Assembly: GCA_910577315.1 (NCBI GenBank)
Contig: CAJTME010000005.1
Location: 157,808 to 221,807, forward strand
Origin: an uncultured Muribaculaceae bacterium
Lineage (GTDB): Bacteria; Bacteroidota; Bacteroidia; Bacteroidales; Muribaculaceae
Direction of reading: 5' to 3'
Length of the DNA stretch: 64,000 nt
Shown here in pieces: positions 51,952 to 61,053 of the stretch. How positions within the stretch are numbered: position 1 is the first letter of the stretch; each line of letters starts with the position of its first letter. The notes beneath the pieces were generated by a model that was not told the origin of the DNA, did no database searches, and saw nothing but the letters and a program-made list of their open reading frames with translations. Made by a program: the position numbers and the translations under genes.

Positions 51952-54900
51952 ATGAGTAGTGTAGATCTCAATATCATTGAGCGCGGATTGAAAGGGCAGG
52001 AATGGACTGCTGAAAAAGGTCCTATCACTGCTGGCGACCTTGCTAAAATTTCCGAGCAAAGAACTAACAATAGCAGCGCTCTGAACGCATTGCCGACACC
52101 ATTTGCTCGCTTCTTTGTAGTCAAAGAAGCTTTCCGTCGTGCGCTCGAAGAACTAAAGAACCCCAAGAAAATTGCGGGAGATGCGTATAATCGCCTTGTC
52201 TCTGACACCCTCGATATTTTCGAGCTTCTTTATAATCTCACTTACCACACTGGTCGTTGGGATAACTCTCGTAAAATCTCAATTCTCGAATGGGATATGG
52301 CAACTCAAATGCCAGTCCTCAAACGCGATGTTCCTATCCTCGGTCATGCTATCGAGAATTACATCAAAAGCGACCTCAAAGCCGCTAATGGTAAACTCTT
52401 TTTCGTAGTCTTTACCGAGAACGGAAAAGACTACCTCATTGCAACCTCATCGCCCTTTACAGGTTTTGTAACTCCTCCCGACCTTGACAAAAAGGTTGAT
52501 CCAAGAGGTAAAGCTCAAACAACCTACATTGGCGCACGTTATAAGAACTTCCCACTTCTTCATCGAAAGAGTGGTGGTTCATACTTCAATGAAGTTCGTC
52601 TCTTTGGAGACCGTCATAAGGACTTCAAAAACTATATGTTCAACCTGGTAAATAGCGACTCTTTAGGCAAAGAATTGAACGAGTTCCGCGATTACATCAA
52701 ACAGTTTGAACATCTTGACGCTGACATCGTAAAGACCTGGGAACCTCAGGTACGCCAACTTAAATCCGATGAAAGCTCGGATGTTGTTGTCAATGGCTTA
52801 CCTATCGGGGTAGATAATGGCATTAGCACCGTTAATTTCTTTAACGATACGCTTATTCAACTGCCTTTCCGCTTATCAAGCCAATACTATCGTGCAATGA
52901 TCTTTGCCGATGGCAAAGATGATAGAGACTTCGACTATCTTCTTCCGTTAAGTCGTGAGACTCTTGAACTTATCGAGGGAGATTTTACTTGCACTTGCAA
53001 AGTAACGACTACCAAAACAATCGTAACCCTCAAATACAAAGGTCAGGAATACACAAAAGAGTACAACACCGATGGTGGTGGTTCTTTCGGTCGTATCGTT
53101 AGACTTGCAAAGGAAAACATCAACTTCAACCTTGCTGTTTTCCCAAACATCCTTTCGCCCAATCCTAACGAAAACAACTACTTCAAGATTATGGCAGTAG
53201 TCAATGACACAACCACTGACTATCGCCCGTTCTCGATTGATAAACTCGAACTAGACTTCTTCTATAAAGAAGAGGGCAAATTCGTAGGCATCGACACCAT
53301 CGAATCAGACAACAATCACGCTCCTTTCGGTGTGCGTCCCGCTGTTATTCGCTCTAAACAAGACCTCAATAAAGATGTTGATGCAAGTTCTAAATTCTAT
53401 GAACTGTTCAATCATCAGTTCGATGCAATCAACCTACGCTTCGGTCTTGATAGCGGTTCTTGCGAGGGTATCCTTCTTCCCAACTGGAAAACCTCTCAAC
53501 GCACAGCTGACGCATATACATATGCCGTCGATTTAGGTACCACAAACACCTATATCTCTTGTACTAAGAACAATGAAGATAACGAGCCTGAACAGCTATC
53601 TATGAAAGAGCCTATGGTTGCTTATCTTCATGACTTCAAGAAATCCGCTCAATACTCGCTCATCTCTCTCATTGAAAAGGGCATTGCTGAGAATTGCCGT
53701 AAAAACTTCAACACTGAATTTGTTCCGGCTCTCATTGATGGAAGCATATATCGTTTCCCCGTCCGCACCGCCCTTTGTGTTCCTACTGGAGATAGAAGTA
53801 AGCCCTCACTTTTCGACAACAGCAATATTGCTTTCTTCTACGAAAGAACTACCGGCCTCGGCAACCAGGAAATCCTCACTGATATTAAGTGGCAAGATTC
53901 CTCGGAGGGAGATAAACAACTTCGTCTCTTTATCCGAGAACTACTGCTTATCATAAAGACCGATGTTCTGCAAAAGAATGGTCTCCTTTCCGCAACTAAA
54001 CTTATTTGGTTCCGCCCTCTCTCTTTCAAAGGCACGCTCCGCGACCTTTATACAAAACTGTGGAACGAGGAAGCCAAACTCATTCTTAATATTGCACCTT
54101 CGCAAGTTGAATGTGTTTCTGAATCGGAAGCACCATACTATTATTTCCGTAAAAAGAACGCTTTCCAGAGCGTTGATGCAGTCTCTATCGTAGACATCGG
54201 TGGTGGGTCAAGTGATTTCATCTACTTTGCTGATAGCAAACCTCAAATCGCCAACTCCGTGCATTTCGGTTGTGATGTTCTTTGGGGCAATGGCTTCGCT
54301 GAATTTGATAATGTCCGCGATAACGGTATTTTCAATAAATATTTTGAGTCTATCCACTTCGACGACCCCGAACTGGAAAAGCTCAACATTCAGATGCGAA
54401 CCAATCGCAAAGTATCCACCAAAGACATCATCAACTTTTGGCTCAGTAATGACGATAAATGCGAGATAACCAAGCGTCTCCGCGAGGATTACAAGCCCTT
54501 GTTCTTGTATCACTTCGCTTCTATCGTTTACTTCATGGCAACGATGTATAAAGCTAAGAATCTCGCTTGCCCTCGTTCCGTTCTTTTCTGCGGTAATGGT
54601 AGCCGATATATCGATGGTCTCCTTTCTGCTAACACGCCCACCATTACAGCCATCGTTACACGTATCTTCCAAGAAGTTTACGGCAATGATATTAAGAAAG
54701 TTCAGGTCGTACTTCCCGATGTGCGAAAAGAAAGTACCTGTTACGGCGGTCTCTATCGTAAGAAAGACGTTGAAGTACCTACCGAGTTCAACTTCCAAGG
54801 CGTTTCCAATCGAGAATATGAAAACGTTGAAGCATTGGTAAACGATTTCCCGGTACTCCGTCAGAGCTTGCTCAAATCGCTCAACAACTTCAATACTCTT

Positions 54901-55119
54901 TATAAGGACTTGCTTCGCATCCTTATCTCCAATAGTGAGCTTGAAAACTTCACTCAAATGGACGATGTAATGGAAGTTGTCTCCTCCGATATTGAAGATT
55001 CTCTCAATAAGAACTTCAAGACGCAAGTTAAAGAACCACTCCATGAAAGCGAAGTTTACCACGACTCCGTTTTCTTTCTCCCAATCATTGACAACATCCT
55101 AAAATTGACTCAACTCTGA
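51952..55119 (+). CDS. giant actin/Hsp70-fold ATPase (possible SrfB relative)
   Basis: A 1055-aa protein. Residues about 1-520 form an uncharacterised N-terminal region. From about 523 the actin/Hsp70 fold appears: phosphate-1 loop YAVDLGTTNTYIS, phosphate-2 loop IVDIGGGSSDFIYF (about 745-758), adenosine loop VLFCGNGSRYIDG (about 876-888). Size and late ATPase placement recall the SrfB virulence-factor family, but this is a guess without search. It directly follows the tubulin-like gene and ends 1 bp before the ZorA-like gene, so an actin-like and a tubulin-like protein are made together with a membrane motor. Confidence 0.75.
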   Translation: MSSVDLNIIERGLKGQEWTAEKGPITAGDLAKISEQRTNNSSALNALPTPFARFFVVKEAFRRALEELKNPKKIAGDAYNRLVSDTLDIFELLYNLTYHTGRWDNSRKISILEWDMATQMPVLKRDVPILGHAIENYIKSDLKAANGKLFFVVFTENGKDYLIATSSPFTGFVTPPDLDKKVDPRGKAQTTYIGARYKNFPLLHRKSGGSYFNEVRLFGDRHKDFKNYMFNLVNSDSLGKELNEFRDYIKQFEHLDADIVKTWEPQVRQLKSDESSDVVVNGLPIGVDNGISTVNFFNDTLIQLPFRLSSQYYRAMIFADGKDDRDFDYLLPLSRETLELIEGDFTCTCKVTTTKTIVTLKYKGQEYTKEYNTDGGGSFGRIVRLAKENINFNLAVFPNILSPNPNENNYFKIMAVVNDTTTDYRPFSIDKLELDFFYKEEGKFVGIDTIESDNNHAPFGVRPAVIRSKQDLNKDVDASSKFYELFNHQFDAINLRFGLDSGSCEGILLPNWKTSQRTADAYTYAVDLGTTNTYISCTKNNEDNEPEQLSMKEPMVAYLHDFKKSAQYSLISLIEKGIAENCRKNFNTEFVPALIDGSIYRFPVRTALCVPTGDRSKPSLFDNSNIAFFYERTTGLGNQEILTDIKWQDSSEGDKQLRLFIRELLLIIKTDVLQKNGLLSATKLIWFRPLSFKGTLRDLYTKLWNEEAKLILNIAPSQVECVSESEAPYYYFRKKNAFQSVDAVSIVDIGGGSSDFIYFADSKPQIANSVHFGCDVLWGNGFAEFDNVRDNGIFNKYFESIHFDDPELEKLNIQMRTNRKVSTKDIINFWLSNDDKCEITKRLREDYKPLFLYHFASIVYFMATMYKAKNLACPRSVLFCGNGSRYIDGLLSANTPTITAIVTRIFQEVYGNDIKKVQVVLPDVRKESTCYGGLYRKKDVEVPTEFNFQGVSNREYENVEALVNDFPVLRQSLLKSLNNFNTLYKDLLRILISNSELENFTQMDDVMEVVSSDIEDSLNKNFKTQVKEPLHESEVYHDSVFFLPIIDNILKLTQL

Positions 55120-55120
55120 T

Positions 55121-56746
55121 ATGGAAGTCTTGTCTACTGTGTTCTCATGGGTTGTACTTGTAATATTTGCCTGTGTACAGGTATATTACGGCTATGGCAA
55201 CTTTACTAAATTGAAGGCTGTAAAGACATTCTTCAATAGGACTAAAGACTATGAGGTTTTCGGCGAAGACGAAAACGCTCAACTCAATGCTTATGTCGCC
55301 CCCGAAAATTCTTCACTTCACAAGCTCATTATTGAACTTAACAAGTACACTAAGAAAAATCACGGCACTACCGATTTCTCTATAATCCAAAATAAGACCG
55401 AGCGTAAAATTGAGGTTGCTTATGAAGAAGCAACCTCTCGTCTCGCGTTCCCTATATATATTGGTCTTATGGGTACTTTCCTCGGTGTATTTATGGGTTT
55501 ATTATTCTTCAACATTGATTTAAGCCATTCCACCGATGGTATTACTGATGGAGCTATCAGTAATCTTATCAAAGGAGTTCTCGTATCAATGTCTACCAGT
55601 TTCTTCGGTCTATTACTTTCTACCTGGTCGAACCATTACGCAAGTACCGTAAGACACGATGTAGACCAAGATAAAAGCGAGTTTTTCGAGTTCGTTCAAA
55701 ATGAGTTAATGCCCACACTCGGTGTCAGTATGGTTGCAGCTCTGAATAAACTGCACCACACTATTAATCTTTTTGAGCCTTCATTTAATAAGGTTATTGA
55801 ACGCTTCCAATCTACCTTTGATAATTGCACTCAGCGTTTTGGTAATGCTTTTGAACAAAACGTAACCATAGTTTCCGAAGCCGTACGCGTCATGGGCGAG
55901 AACATGGATAAAATCAATGAAAACGTCGATTTACAGGCACAGCTTCTTAAAACGCTCCGCTCTCGCGGTGTCGTAGAGTCTCTTGACGCTTTTGTTAAAG
56001 CGGCTCAAAACTTCGAACTGGTTACTACTGCTCTCAACCGCTTTGAAGTTACCCGCAAAGCCATTGCGGGCGTTACTCAAGAGCTCATCAACACTCAAAG
56101 ACGCTATAACGAATCTCTTGAAATTCCGTTATCAGTTGCAAATAAACTTAATGGCATACTGGTTCGCGTTTCTGACTTCGAGAAAAGTATCAACGCTCTT
56201 GGCAAATCTATTCAATCCACGCAATTACTCGGTAATTCTGAAATAGAACTTGTCAAGGAACAACTTACTGCTATTAAGAAGAAGCAGAAGATTGCAATGC
56301 GATACATCGAGACTTCTGACGGACATCTTGAAGACATATTCAAACTTCAAGATGAAGCTATTCGTAAACTCAATAATAAGTTTGAAGAATCTCTTGTCGG
56401 ATATGCTGAACGGTTCGAGGGAGTTTTAGAAAAGCTTGCTGAAGAAATGCAAAAACGCAGAGCTGACATCGTATCAGCTATTGAGGAAAAGTTCTCTCTT
56501 GACCAAATTCAGCAAGAGTTCTCTCAACTTAGCAAATTGAAGAAAATTGAGGAACTACTTATATCTATCAATAAAAACACTCCCGCAGAAGAGGTTGAAC
56601 TTACTTTGGAAACTACTCGCAAAGAAGTGACAGAAATTAAATCAATTCTCAATAAAGCCATTGACGAAGCCAAGAAAAAAGAGGATTCTTCCAATAGTTC
56701 CGGTAGTGGTTTCCTAGGGGGAATCTTTGGTCGTGGTAATAAGTAA
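55121..56746 (+). CDS. ZorA/MotA/ExbB-like proton channel with coiled-coil tail
   Basis: A 541-aa inner-membrane protein. Helix 1 at about 5-24, then a cytoplasmic loop, then the conserved pair PIYIGLMGTFLGVFMGLLFF (111-130) and GVLVSMSTSFFGLLLSTW (152-169), the TolQ/ExbB/MotA channel core. About 370 C-terminal residues are mostly helical coiled coil, ending in a Ser/Gly tail. Three-helix channels with a long cytoplasmic tail are the mark of ZorA of the Zorya antiphage system. Its partner ZorB-like gene follows after 5 bp. Confidence 0.85.
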   Translation: MEVLSTVFSWVVLVIFACVQVYYGYGNFTKLKAVKTFFNRTKDYEVFGEDENAQLNAYVAPENSSLHKLIIELNKYTKKNHGTTDFSIIQNKTERKIEVAYEEATSRLAFPIYIGLMGTFLGVFMGLLFFNIDLSHSTDGITDGAISNLIKGVLVSMSTSFFGLLLSTWSNHYASTVRHDVDQDKSEFFEFVQNELMPTLGVSMVAALNKLHHTINLFEPSFNKVIERFQSTFDNCTQRFGNAFEQNVTIVSEAVRVMGENMDKINENVDLQAQLLKTLRSRGVVESLDAFVKAAQNFELVTTALNRFEVTRKAIAGVTQELINTQRRYNESLEIPLSVANKLNGILVRVSDFEKSINALGKSIQSTQLLGNSEIELVKEQLTAIKKKQKIAMRYIETSDGHLEDIFKLQDEAIRKLNNKFEESLVGYAERFEGVLEKLAEEMQKRRADIVSAIEEKFSLDQIQQEFSQLSKLKKIEELLISINKNTPAEEVELTLETTRKEVTEIKSILNKAIDEAKKKEDSSNSSGSGFLGGIFGRGNK

Positions 56747-56751
56747 CTCAA

Positions 56752-57486
56752 ATGGATAATCGCAACAGCAAAACTTCATTTTGGCCGAGCTATGTTGATA
56801 TCATGACTACATTGTTCGCCATTATGCTTGTGCTTTTTGCGGTATCATATAGCCGCTTCAAGATCAAGCAAAAGGAATTAGAGGAGTTCAAAGATAAGTA
56901 TGAGGAAATTATGTCCATATACAAAGCCGTAGATAATATTGACCCCGAATATTTCGAGTTCAACAAGGATTATCTCAAACATATCTTTAAGATTCAAGTA
57001 AATTATCAAAAGGGGCAGTTCTCTCTTGATAAACTTATGCAAGATTCTCCTCATTCAACTTATTACAATCCTTCGGAAGCAAATCAAATACGACAGCAAA
57101 TAAAGGATGCTGGAGAGGAAATCAAACACACCATTCTAAATTTGCAGAAGAATGATTCTTTACGTACAGACATCAAATATCTTGTCGTAATCGAGGGGCA
57201 AGCTTCGGCCGATGGTTATCACATCGATGACTACTTTAATAATGATGTATTGAGTTATCAACGTGCTCTCAAACTGCATGAATTTTGGAAAAATGAAGCT
57301 GGCATTGACTTTACTAAATTAGATAAATGTGAGCTTGTTATTGCTGGAAGTGGGGAGCAAGGGGTTCCTCGTGCAGCTCATATAAACGATAAAGATGATT
57401 CTCGCAACCAACGCTTCCTTATCCATATTGTTCCTGTAATCGGAGATATACACCTTGAAGATAAGTTTAAGACCAAGCATAACTAA
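56752..57486 (+). CDS. ZorB/MotB-like stator protein with OmpA-type peptidoglycan-binding domain
   Basis: A 244-aa protein. Short N-terminus, then helix FWPSYVDIMTTLFAIMLVLFAV (10-31) with an acidic residue (Asp16) at the place of the proton-carrying aspartate of MotB/ZorB. A linker follows, then an OmpA-like domain: VVIEGQASADGYH, NDVLSYQRALKLHEFW (the LSxxRA signature) and DSRNQRFLIHI (the NxRR-like end). It would clamp the motor to peptidoglycan. Size fits ZorB. Directly downstream of the ZorA-like gene. Confidence 0.85.
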   Translation: MDNRNSKTSFWPSYVDIMTTLFAIMLVLFAVSYSRFKIKQKELEEFKDKYEEIMSIYKAVDNIDPEYFEFNKDYLKHIFKIQVNYQKGQFSLDKLMQDSPHSTYYNPSEANQIRQQIKDAGEEIKHTILNLQKNDSLRTDIKYLVVIEGQASADGYHIDDYFNNDVLSYQRALKLHEFWKNEAGIDFTKLDKCELVIAGSGEQGVPRAAHINDKDDSRNQRFLIHIVPVIGDIHLEDKFKTKHN

Positions 57487-57495
57487 GCAATTAGT

Positions 57496-58275
57496 ATGAA
57501 GCCATCTAAACTCATTCTCATTATCGTCTTGGCACTTGTTTTCACTATTATTTTAGCGAGATCGTGCCAAGATGATTATTATGTTGATAATGATGTCCAT
57601 GATTCCACCAAAATGGACCAAATCCTTTCTACGGAAAAGGAGCAACCATCAACTCTCTCCGTCGAGCCTTCCGTTATTGAGAATCTCTCAGGTTGGCCCG
57701 ACTCTATTTATTCAACTATCGAAAATGCAGACTACCTTTCTATAGAAGAAAAAGAAGTTGTAATTGAATTGAATAAATGTCGTACTAATCCAATTCGCTA
57801 CTCGAATGAAGTTCTTGTTCCGTTTCTTCGCTCTATGTCTAATTCTGGAATATTTGTAGATAGTCGTGGTCGAAATATTCGAACCTCAGAGGGTAAAACT
57901 GCTGTTCAAGAAGCAATTGACGCATTGAACACTCAAAAACCGGTAACAATGCTTTATCCCAAAGATTATCTATCTTTTGCGGCTAAAGACCTTTGTAATG
58001 ATCATGGTCCCCAAAGTCTTGTTGGTCATGGCGGATCGGATGGATCTTCCCCAACTACTCGTGCTAAACGACACAATCCCAAAGTCCGAGGCGTGGGAGA
58101 GAACGTTGCCTATGGTTCTTTTTCTGCTCGCGATGTTATGATAAGTCTAATAGTTGATGATGAAGTTTCAGACAGGGGACATAGGGTAAATATATTCAGG
58201 AACTACTCTAATGTCGGAGTCTCATTTGGCTATCATAAAGGCTTTGGAATAATGTGTGTTCAAGACTTTGAATGA
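57496..58275 (+). CDS. CAP/SCP-domain protein, membrane-anchored
   Basis: A 259-aa protein with an N-terminal membrane helix or lipoprotein signal (LILIIVLALVFTIILARSC, cysteine at about 23). The C-terminal CAP domain has the pattern EVVIELNKCRTNPIRYS, AAKDLCNDHG, GHGGSDGSSP, VGENVAYG and DRGHRVNIFRN-YSNVGVSFGYHKGFG. CAP domains bind or cleave ligands outside the cell; the histidine/glutamate pairs are present. Last gene of the phase-variable operon. Confidence 0.8.
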   Translation: MKPSKLILIIVLALVFTIILARSCQDDYYVDNDVHDSTKMDQILSTEKEQPSTLSVEPSVIENLSGWPDSIYSTIENADYLSIEEKEVVIELNKCRTNPIRYSNEVLVPFLRSMSNSGIFVDSRGRNIRTSEGKTAVQEAIDALNTQKPVTMLYPKDYLSFAAKDLCNDHGPQSLVGHGGSDGSSPTTRAKRHNPKVRGVGENVAYGSFSARDVMISLIVDDEVSDRGHRVNIFRNYSNVGVSFGYHKGFGIMCVQDFE

Positions 58276-58328
58276 CACTTTAAATAAGATTAGTACGTCA
58301 AAAAAATAAGGTTCTACTGTAATAATCA

Positions 58329-58359
58329 TTGCGTAGTACTATAGATTTACATATATTTG
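58329..58359 (+). promoter_or_regulatory. promoter for the small ORF/HNH unit
   Basis: TTG (58329-58331), 20-nt spacer, TATATTTG (58352-58359), start near 58366. It lies 54 bp after the CAP gene and shows that the next genes are a separate transcription unit, not under the invertible promoter alone. Confidence 0.6.
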
Positions 58360-58396
58360 TATGTACTTAATATTGGACAAAACCTGAGTAATATTT

Positions 58397-58630
58397 ATGA
58401 AAATACTATACGCTGTAAAAAATGCTTTTACCGATAAATACCTTGCAAAAGCCACTGATTCCGATAAAATATTCTATAATGAACGTCAGTATGCTTTTCA
58501 CGTATGCAACGCAATTTACGATATAGCGTTGTTCAATTCTAAAGAAGAAGCAATTAAAGCATATTCCGAATCCCATTTAAATCCTTTGAACGAAACAGGG
58601 TTAATTGTTGAGATGATTATATCAGAGTAA
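58397..58630 (+). CDS. small hypothetical protein
   Basis: A 77-aa protein, MKILYAVKNAFTDKYLAKA at the start and NSKEEAIKAYSESH in the second half. The latter looks like a small alpha/beta domain. No family recognised. It lies 38 bp after a consensus promoter and 38 bp before the HNH gene, so it may be an immunity or accessory partner. Confidence 0.6.
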   Translation: MKILYAVKNAFTDKYLAKATDSDKIFYNERQYAFHVCNAIYDIALFNSKEEAIKAYSESHLNPLNETGLIVEMIISE

Positions 58631-58668
58631 AGAGCTTACGGCTATCATATAAAGAATACATTACAGCA

Positions 58669-59640
58669 ATGATTACCTATAAGTTAGTAAACTTTTTTCA
58701 TGAATGCTCCAACAATCCTGTGGGGGAACAAAATGTCGAACTTAGAGTTTGCCGTTTTTGTAGACGTTCTATTTCTGATGGGATATCGTTCAATCATATA
58801 TCACATGCAATCTCAGAAAGCTTGGGTAACAAGCATATTTTTACTCTTGAAGAGTGCGATGAATGTAATCAGAAATTCTCAAATTTAGAACAACATATTA
58901 CTAATTTCTTGGGAGTGATGCTATATACTTACGGCATTGAAGGAAAAAAATCTCGTAAAAATCCGTCTGGTTTACGAAAATTGGAGACTCCAGAATATGG
59001 TTTTGCTGAAGAAGGGGGGGTAAAGACAATCCATATTAAGAAGAAGCAATCGCAAAAAATTTATGACGATCTTGTTAATAGTGGCACTATTTCATTTCAA
59101 GCACCGTTGAAATTTGATAAGTTCGTTCCATTAAATGTATATAAATCGTTTTGCAAGTTTGCATTGTGCTTATTTAATAAGGAAGATTTGCCACACTTCA
59201 AAAGCCTAGTAAATTGGGTAACAGATAAGGTTGGCTTACCATTTGAGCCCAAAGTGCTAATGTCTCCATATAATATGCCAACAGAGCATCCTAAATTCGC
59301 ATACTTTACTCAAGAAGTCGATAAGAGCACTCCCTGCTGTATCGGGATGTTTTTTATTAGCAATTTAGTGTTTCTTGTGGAGTTTCCGACAGAAGACAAT
59401 TTTAATGTGACAGACGTGGAACAGCATATTAATCCATTAAATGGTCTTGCTGAATGTTTATTCCCAAATCATAAGTTTGATGTGATTGATCTTAGTAATG
59501 ATCAATTAGTTGCCATGACATTGAACTTTGAGCTTAATATCCCTAAAGAAATGAAAGAGGGAAAAGACTATTTTATTCTTAACTCAAAAGAAGAAATAAA
59601 TAGTATAATGAATGGAGAGAATCTAACAACTTCCAACTAA
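58669..59640 (+). CDS. HNH endonuclease domain protein
   Basis: A 323-aa protein. The N-terminal zinc-binding HNH module reads VCRFCRRSISDGISFNHISHAISESLGN, then the second zinc pair ECDECNQKFSNLE (residues about 26-75). This resembles the HNH_5-type fold: CxxC, central NHIS/H pair, CxxC. The rest (about 80-323) has no recognised domain. Probably a nuclease used in defence or by mobile DNA; target unknown. AT-rich, distinct from its neighbours. Confidence 0.75.
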   Translation: MITYKLVNFFHECSNNPVGEQNVELRVCRFCRRSISDGISFNHISHAISESLGNKHIFTLEECDECNQKFSNLEQHITNFLGVMLYTYGIEGKKSRKNPSGLRKLETPEYGFAEEGGVKTIHIKKKQSQKIYDDLVNSGTISFQAPLKFDKFVPLNVYKSFCKFALCLFNKEDLPHFKSLVNWVTDKVGLPFEPKVLMSPYNMPTEHPKFAYFTQEVDKSTPCCIGMFFISNLVFLVEFPTEDNFNVTDVEQHINPLNGLAECLFPNHKFDVIDLSNDQLVAMTLNFELNIPKEMKEGKDYFILNSKEEINSIMNGENLTTSN

Positions 59641-59677
59641 CGATAATTCAGTTTTTTTGAAAAATTATTCACGTTTT

Positions 59678-59692
59678 GCCGCCTGAGGCGGC
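59678..59692. terminator. hairpin between convergent genes
   Basis: GCCGCC-TGA-GGCGGC between the HNH gene and the leftward PcfJ-like gene. The stem is strong but short, with only GAAATTTT after it. Possible bidirectional terminator. Confidence 0.45.
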
Positions 59693-59770
59693 CGAAATTT
59701 TGAGGCAAAAAGAGGATAGCGATGAGATTTTTTAGGTCTCACCGCTTTCTTCGGTTATTACGACTATGGT

Positions 59771-61042
59771 TTAGGCTGTTTGTCTTTCGGCGATGAGTGT
59801 TTTGTTGGCGTTGATGATGCCAGCTATCTGCTCAGTATATTTGCAGACATCATTGGCAAAGGCTCTACATTGTAGGATTGAAAAGTCGTTGAGGGAGATT
59901 TCAACCGTGGCGATTGTCTTGCCTTTCATAGTAGCGGTGAAGACCAGCGTGTCGGCTTTGAGATAGTATCTTGCAGAGCCTACGCAGATATGTTCCCGTT
60001 CTCCCTGCTCATAGTACTCGGTTATGCTGTCAAGTGTGTGGAGGTTGATAATTCCGTCAGTCATTGACAATCCGATGTATCTGCCTTTGAGTTCCTCAAA
60101 GGTGGCTTTGTCGGCTTCCGCTCTCTTGCGGTCGGCTAACATACGCTCCTTTGCTCTCTGTCTGTTGACTTTCTCCACATATTTATCGTGAATTCCCTTG
60201 AGATTGGAGGGACAGATATATTTGGGAGATAAGATGTCCTTACCACTGCGCTCCAGCATCTTTATATAGTCTATCCACATCTGCGAGTCCTTGACCTTGT
60301 ATCCGTTTCGGTTGGCGACCTTGATAGTGTTCCAATAGATGTCAATGTCAGCCTTATATGCCGGTCTTATACAAAGATATCGGAGTAATTCTATCTCGTT
60401 GGCTTTCATCAGTGTCTCAGCCTTGGGGTTGGTGAGTAACTGCTGAAAAAGAGTTACGGGGTGTATCTGATAGGTGGAGGATTTGAAACCATTTCTCTTG
60501 ATTGTATCAGTAACCTTGATTTTAGAATATACCCATTGTCCTGCTATGTGGCGGTATGCGTCATTGTCGTGTCTGATTTCCAATGGAGAGCCGAAAGCGA
60601 ATGAGTCAATGTAGTGACCTAATGTGCGCTGAAGCCCTACAACTGTGGTGTGTCCGTGCTTGTCAATCCAATAGGAGCCGATTTCAACAAAGCCGGGATT
60701 TGCCTTCATACCCTTGCGGAACTCCACAATCATCAGAAACATTCGGATTACTTGAAAACCCTTGACTGCGGTGATGATGTTGAAGTATGACCTCTCCCTT
60801 ACAACTCGCTGAGTGGTAGCCTTGACCTCAACCTTTGCACCACAATGTGGACAACGGCACATTCCTTCCTCGGCTTCCCATTCGTGACCGCATATCAGAC
60901 ATACGGCTTTCCCTTTCTTGAATTTAAGGGCATAGTTGTCGATTGTATGGGTCAGTGCCCACTGCTTTTGGGCGGTGGTGAGTGGGCGAAGCTGCCCACT
61001 CATTGCCAATATCTGCTCTTGCTTCTTATTTCGCGGTTTCAT
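59771..61042 (-). CDS. PcfJ-like protein
   Basis: A 423-aa protein of the PcfJ family of conjugative elements. It has an N-terminal zinc-ribbon (VCLICGHEWEAEEGMCRCPHCGAKVEV, CxxC x12 CxCPxC) and a helical domain with RNGYKVKDSQMWIDYIKML and SPKYICPSNLKGIHDKYVEKV. The C-terminal domain includes CVGSARYYLKADTLVF. Function unknown, often next to PcfK as here (11-bp gap). Confidence 0.75.
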   Translation of the reverse strand: MKPRNKKQEQILAMSGQLRPLTTAQKQWALTHTIDNYALKFKKGKAVCLICGHEWEAEEGMCRCPHCGAKVEVKATTQRVVRERSYFNIITAVKGFQVIRMFLMIVEFRKGMKANPGFVEIGSYWIDKHGHTTVVGLQRTLGHYIDSFAFGSPLEIRHDNDAYRHIAGQWVYSKIKVTDTIKRNGFKSSTYQIHPVTLFQQLLTNPKAETLMKANEIELLRYLCIRPAYKADIDIYWNTIKVANRNGYKVKDSQMWIDYIKMLERSGKDILSPKYICPSNLKGIHDKYVEKVNRQRAKERMLADRKRAEADKATFEELKGRYIGLSMTDGIINLHTLDSITEYYEQGEREHICVGSARYYLKADTLVFTATMKGKTIATVEISLNDFSILQCRAFANDVCKYTEQIAGIINANKTLIAERQTA

Positions 61043-61053
61043 AGTCGTGTGCT

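Noticed and set aside
54208..55062. 284-codon minus-strand frame
   Set aside because: Antisense within the actin/Hsp70-like gene; codon pattern follows the plus strand.
56752..57486. Flagellar MotB
   Set aside because: No flagellar genes are nearby, Bacteroidales normally lack flagella, and the ZorA-like partner has the long coiled-coil tail.
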